Source: Thermoleophilia bacterium UBA5186
Lineage (GTDB): Bacteria; Actinomycetota; Thermoleophilia; Gaiellales; Gaiellaceae
Length of the DNA stretch: 8,666 bases
Assembly: GCA_002413095.1 (NCBI GenBank)
Contig: DHWI01000044.1
Span: 12,438 to 21,103, forward strand
Direction of reading: 5' to 3'
Each line of letters opens with the position of its first letter. Position 1 is the first letter of the stretch. The notes under the pieces were generated by a model. The model saw only the letters and a list, made by a program, of their open reading frames with translations. It did not search any database and was not told the DNA's origin. The translations under genes were made by a program, and so were the position numbers. Positions 5,690 through 8,666 of this stretch are shown in pieces.

Positions 5690-6794
5690 TTCGAACCTCC
5701 ACAAACTCGCCGCGCTCGGTCAGAGCATCTGGCTCGACTTCCTGTCGCGGCAGCTGATCCAGTCCGGGAAGCTCGAACAGATGATGCGCGACGATGCCGT
5801 CGTCGGTGTCACCTCGAACCCGACCATCTTCCAGAAGGCGATTTCCGAGGGCGACGCGTACGACGAACAGCTGAAAGCCTGCCTCGACGAGCTGACCGAC
5901 CCGAAGGAGATCTTCCTCCACCTCTCGGCGGAGGACGTCCTCGAGGCCTGCGACCTGTTGCGCAAGGTCAGGGACGAGGGCCAGGGGATGGACGGCTATG
6001 TCTCCTGGGAGGTCGATCCGACGCTTGCGTACGACCGCGATGGAACGACCGCCGAGGCGACCCGGCTGCACGAGTGGATCGACAAGCCGAACCTCTACGT
6101 GAAGATCCCGGCAACCGAGCCCGGCATCGGCTCGATCGAGGACATGGTCGCGGCCGGCAAGAACATCAACATCACGCTGATCTTCTCGCTCGAGCGCTAC
6201 CGGCAGGTTGTCGAGGCCTACATCCGCGGTCTCGAGCGATTCGTTGAGGGGGGCGGCGATCCGTCGACTGTCCACTCGGTGGCGAGCTTCTTCGTCTCGC
6301 GCGTCGACACGGAGGTCGATAAGCGGCTCGACGCGACCGGCGGCGACTCAGGCGCGCTGAAGGGCAAGCTCGCGATCGCGAACGCGCGGCTCGCGTACCA
6401 GCACTACAAGGCGGAGTTTTCGACACCGCGCTGGCAAGCACTCGAGACCAAGGGCGCGACGAAGCAGCGCTGCCTCTGGGCGTCGACGTCAGTGAAGAAC
6501 CCGGACTACCGCGACACGATGTACGTCGAGGAGCTCATCGGGCCCGACACCGTGAACACGATGCCCGAGGAGACGATCCTCGCCTTCCAGGATCACGGCA
6601 AGGTGGAGCCGGACACGATCGAGCACGACATCGTTGGCGCGCGCCGGCTGTTCGACGAGCTGACCGACGCGGGGATCGACCTCGACGACGTCTGGGAGAC
6701 GCTCGAGCGCGAGGGCGTGCAGAAGTTCATCGACTCGTTCGACGAGCTGCTCGAAGGCATCCGCTCCAAGCGCGCCCAGCTCGCTCCCGCATGA
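5682..6794 (+). CDS. tal: Transaldolase
   Basis: Transfers a dihydroxyacetone unit between sedoheptulose 7-phosphate/fructose 6-phosphate and aldose acceptors. The 370 residues are of the long actinobacterial/cyanobacterial Tal type, the same type that forms the N-terminal half of Tal-Pgi fusion proteins. Visible motifs are GQSIWLDFLSR (D19), VTSNPTIFQKAI (44-54), NLYVKIPATEPG with Schiff-base lysine K141, NINITLIFSLERY (161-173), ASFFVSRVDTEVDKRL (201-216) and KQRCLWASTSVKNPDYRD (261-278). All look intact, and the length is normal. The start at 5682 lies inside the end of rpiB (8-nt overlap) without a strong ribosome-binding site, so translation is probably coupled to rpiB. Its stop overlaps an ATG (6791, ATGA) that opens only an 11-codon ORF, just before the pgi frame. 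Confidence 0.97.
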   Translation: MPDSNLHKLAALGQSIWLDFLSRQLIQSGKLEQMMRDDAVVGVTSNPTIFQKAISEGDAYDEQLKACLDELTDPKEIFLHLSAEDVLEACDLLRKVRDEGQGMDGYVSWEVDPTLAYDRDGTTAEATRLHEWIDKPNLYVKIPATEPGIGSIEDMVAAGKNINITLIFSLERYRQVVEAYIRGLERFVEGGGDPSTVHSVASFFVSRVDTEVDKRLDATGGDSGALKGKLAIANARLAYQHYKAEFSTPRWQALETKGATKQRCLWASTSVKNPDYRDTMYVEELIGPDTVNTMPEETILAFQDHGKVEPDTIEHDIVGARRLFDELTDAGIDLDDVWETLEREGVQKFIDSFDELLEGIRSKRAQLAPA

Positions 6795-6811
6795 GGCACC
6801 GCTCGCGCCGC

Positions 6812-6816
6812 GAGGA
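6812..6816 (+). promoter_or_regulatory. Ribosome-binding site deciding the pgi CTG start
   Basis: GAGGA sits 6 nt before CTG 6823, ideal spacing for initiation, and no canonical start codon in any frame follows it at that distance. It lies within the 11-codon ORF that begins in the tal ATGA overlap, whose TGA stop (6824-6826) overlaps the CTG as CTGA. Confidence 0.5.
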
Positions 6817-6822
6817 ACGGCC

Positions 6823-8175
6823 CTGAGCTCGAACTCGGATCTCGTCCGCGGGATCTGGGCGCGCGACAAGGGCGTATGGACAAACGCGGACGAGGACCGC
6901 TGGCTCGGCTGGCTCGACGCGCCGCTGAAAGGCGAGCACGTCCTCGAGGCAGAGTTCGCCGAAGGCGCGCGCGAGGACGGGCTCGAGACCTGCGTCCTGC
7001 TCGGGATGGGCGGCTCGAGCCTCGCGCCGGAGGTGCTGAAGCGGACGTTCGGCGCCAAGGGCTTCCACGTCCTCGACACGACGCATCCCGCGATGATCCG
7101 CCACGTCCTCGAGCTCCTCGATTTCGAGAAGACGCTCTTCATCGCCTCCTCGAAGTCCGGCTCGACGCTCGAGACTCGCTCCCACCTCGATTTCTTCTGG
7201 GAGAAGAGCGGTCGCGACGGGAGCAAGTTTGCCGCGATCACCGATCCTGGGTCTTCGCTCGAAAATCAAGCGCGTCAGCGCGAGTTCCGGGCGCTATTCG
7301 CGGGCGACCCGGAGATCGGCGGGCGCTACTCGGCGCTGTCGGCGTTCGGGCTGGTGCCGGCCGCGGTGATGGGGATCGACATCGGGCGCCTGCTCGAGCG
7401 CACGCGCGAGATGGTCGAGGCGTGCCGCCTCGACGAGGGCAACCCGGGCCTGGAGCTCGGGTTGCAATTCGGAGACGGCTGGCGGGAGGGCCGGGACAAG
7501 ATCTGCATCGATCCCGTCGAAGGCGACTTCGGGCTCTGGGCCGAGCAGCTGATCGCCGAGTCGACTGGCAAGCAGGGCAAGGGGCTCGTCCCGGCGCCGG
7601 GCGAGTCTCCCGACGGCTCCGACCGGCAGCGCGGCGAGGTGCGGCTCTCCGACCCGTACGAGCTCGGTCAGGAGTTCTTCCGCTGGGAGTTCGCCGTCGC
7701 CGTGGCCGGCTCGATCCTCGGGATCAATCCGTTCGACCAGCCGGACGTGCAGGCGGCCAAGGACCGGACGAAGCAGGTGCTCGACTCGGGCGAGGAGCCC
7801 TCGCTCGAGCCGGAAGGCTCGGTCGACGAGCTGCTCGCGCAGGCGCGCGAGGGCGACTACGTCTGCATCCAGGCGTTCATCGACCCGCTGCGCGAGGGCG
7901 AGCTGAAGCCGCTGATCGAGCGCGCGCGCGCGACCGGATGCGTGGTCACGCACGGGCTCGGCCCGCGCTACCTGCACTCGACGGGGCAGCTCCACAAGGG
8001 AGGCCCGAACACCGGCTTGTTCATCCAGGTCGTGGACGATCCGGGCGACGAGATCCCGATCCCGAACCAGCCGTTCGGCTTTGGCAAGCTCATCCGCGCG
8101 CAGGCCGCGGGAGACTACGAGTCGTTGCGGGAACGTGGACGCCGAATCGCACGCGTCAGATTGGAGGACCTCTAG
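6823..8175 (+). CDS. pgi: Glucose-6-phosphate isomerase of the Tal-Pgi fusion type, with apparent CTG start
   Basis: Interconverts glucose 6-phosphate and fructose 6-phosphate, linking glycolysis with the oxidative pentose phosphate branch. Numbered from CTG 6823 (450 residues): DLVRGIWARDKGVW and RWLGWLDAP near the N-terminus, LLGMGGSSLAPEVL (M62), IASSKSGSTLET (107-118), GGRYSALS (166-173), AESTGKQGKGLVPAPG, QEFFRWEFAVAVAG (E284, E289), NPFDQPDVQAAK (302-313) and HSTGQLHKGGPN (385-396). These match the Pgi half of known Tal-Pgi fusions. From the in-frame stop at 6661-6663 to ATG 7006 there is no ATG, GTG or TTG. ATG 7006 would delete the conserved region and cut into the first sugar-phosphate-binding strand. 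CTG 6823 has GAGGA (6812-6816) 6 nt upstream. A start at ATG 6791 plus a -1 shift, or a sequencing error, is the alternative. A conventional caller would give 7006-8175. Confidence 0.85.
   Translation: MSSNSDLVRGIWARDKGVWTNADEDRWLGWLDAPLKGEHVLEAEFAEGAREDGLETCVLLGMGGSSLAPEVLKRTFGAKGFHVLDTTHPAMIRHVLELLDFEKTLFIASSKSGSTLETRSHLDFFWEKSGRDGSKFAAITDPGSSLENQARQREFRALFAGDPEIGGRYSALSAFGLVPAAVMGIDIGRLLERTREMVEACRLDEGNPGLELGLQFGDGWREGRDKICIDPVEGDFGLWAEQLIAESTGKQGKGLVPAPGESPDGSDRQRGEVRLSDPYELGQEFFRWEFAVAVAGSILGINPFDQPDVQAAKDRTKQVLDSGEEPSLEPEGSVDELLAQAREGDYVCIQAFIDPLREGELKPLIERARATGCVVTHGLGPRYLHSTGQLHKGGPNTGLFIQVVDDPGDEIPIPNQPFGFGKLIRAQAAGDYESLRERGRRIARVRLEDL
8163..8167 (+). promoter_or_regulatory. Ribosome-binding site of the 6-phosphogluconate dehydrogenase gene
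   Basis: GGAGG lies inside the last codons of pgi, 8 nt before ATG 8176. The pgi stop TAG directly abuts that ATG, so the start is clear and the two genes share one transcript. Confidence 0.85.
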
Positions 8176-8666
8176 ATGCAACTCGGGATGATCGGCCTCG
8201 GCCGGATGGGCAGCGGGATGACCGAGCGCCTGCGCAAGCTCGGCAACCACGACGTCAAGACCTACGACCCGCAGGTGGAGTCGACCGCGGAGTCGCTGCA
8301 CGAGCTCGCCGAGCAGCTGGAGAAGCCGCGCGCGTTCTGGATGATGGTCCCGTCGGGCGAGATCACCGAGAAGACGTTCCTCGAGCTGCTCGACATCGCC
8401 GACGCGGGCGACACGATCGTCGACGGGGGCAACTCCAATTTCCGCGACTCGCAGCGGCGCTACGCGGAGGCGCGCGAGCGCGGTGTCCACTTCGCCGACG
8501 TCGGCGTCTCGGGCGGGATCTGGGGCCTGGAGGTGGGCTTTTGCCTCATGGCCGGGGGCGACGATGAGCCCGTCGAGCGGCTGCGCCCGATTTTCGAGAC
8601 GCTCGCACCGGAAGACGGCTACGCACACGTCGGCAAGCCGGGCGCGGGGCACTTCGTGAAGATGGT
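8176..8666 (+). CDS. gnd: 6-phosphogluconate dehydrogenase, decarboxylating, short type; 3' end beyond the window
   Basis: Oxidatively decarboxylates 6-phosphogluconate to ribulose 5-phosphate, the substrate of the rpiB product upstream. The 163 visible residues hold the Rossmann fingerprint GMIGLGRMGSGM (4-15), YD with D31 at the end of strand 2, MMVPSGEITEKT, TIVDGGNSNFRDS, DVGVSGGIWGLEVGFCLMAGG and GAGHFVKMV with catalytic K162. The GGIWGLE motif and pattern fit the ~300-residue short form rather than the ~470-residue E. coli type. D31 at the cofactor 2'-position suggests NAD+ preference, by family analogy. The segment between YD31 and the SLHELAEQL helix is about ten residues shorter than I expect, removing most of the helix after strand 2. 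The gene follows pgi with no gap. Confidence 0.93.
   Translation, partial: MQLGMIGLGRMGSGMTERLRKLGNHDVKTYDPQVESTAESLHELAEQLEKPRAFWMMVPSGEITEKTFLELLDIADAGDTIVDGGNSNFRDSQRRYAEARERGVHFADVGVSGGIWGLEVGFCLMAGGDDEPVERLRPIFETLAPEDGYAHVGKPGAGHFVKM

Noticed and set aside
6876..8567. Long plus-strand reading frame overlapping pgi and gnd
   Set aside because: It is Arg/Gly/Ala-rich without any domain motif, and it is the out-of-frame shadow of pgi and gnd, both of which have clear family motifs.
7294..8652. Long minus-strand reading frame opposite pgi and gnd
   Set aside because: It is an antisense frame created by high third-position GC in the genes opposite. No recognisable motifs and no ribosome-binding site were seen.
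1..8666. tRNA, rRNA, CRISPR array, insertion sequence or prophage
   Set aside because: No cloverleaf-like sequence, regularly spaced repeats, transposase or terminal repeats were seen. Coding sequence fills almost the whole window.

Overview
The window is a high-G+C stretch with tightly packed genes, GTG starts and strong GC bias at third codon positions. It is almost entirely coding and has no RNA genes, mobile elements or CRISPR arrays that I can see. The composition, the transaldolase and glucose-6-phosphate isomerase types, and the clustered pentose-phosphate genes suggest a high-G+C actinobacterium, perhaps of the Thermoleophilia type. That placement is inference, because no marker gene is present.

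Layout. Positions 1-1649 (minus) carry an ABC-F family ATPase that runs off the left edge. Positions 1751-2971 (minus) carry a diverged fold-type I PLP enzyme related to the Cys/Met-metabolism family. Positions 3020-4864 (minus) carry a short transketolase of about 614 residues that resembles vertebrate transketolase. A gap of about 100 bp with divergent starts follows. On the plus strand come a 69-residue protein of unknown function (4966-5175), a structured A+T-rich leader (5178-5230), rpiB (5231-5689), transaldolase (5682-6794), glucose-6-phosphate isomerase (about 6823-8175) and the start of a short-type 6-phosphogluconate dehydrogenase (8176 to the right edge).

How the genes work together. 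Transketolase, ribose-5-phosphate isomerase B, transaldolase, glucose-6-phosphate isomerase and 6-phosphogluconate dehydrogenase cover most of the pentose phosphate pathway. Glucose-6-phosphate dehydrogenase and lactonase are not in view and may lie downstream. The plus-strand genes are tightly coupled: an 8-nt overlap, an ATGA junction and a 0-nt gap. They very probably form one operon, divergent from tkt.

The points most worth a second look are these. (1) The pgi reading frame has no ATG, GTG or TTG upstream of its conserved N-terminal region. It appears to begin at a CTG behind a good ribosome-binding site, or to need a frameshift, exactly at the joint where other bacteria fuse Tal to Pgi. 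(2) The rpiB leader has two nested dyads, a CCTCC/GGAGG pair able to hide the ribosome-binding site, and an 18-codon ORF whose stop overlaps the rpiB start. (3) The transketolase is of the vertebrate-like form. (4) The PLP enzyme has an unusual N-terminal region and remodelled active-site motifs.
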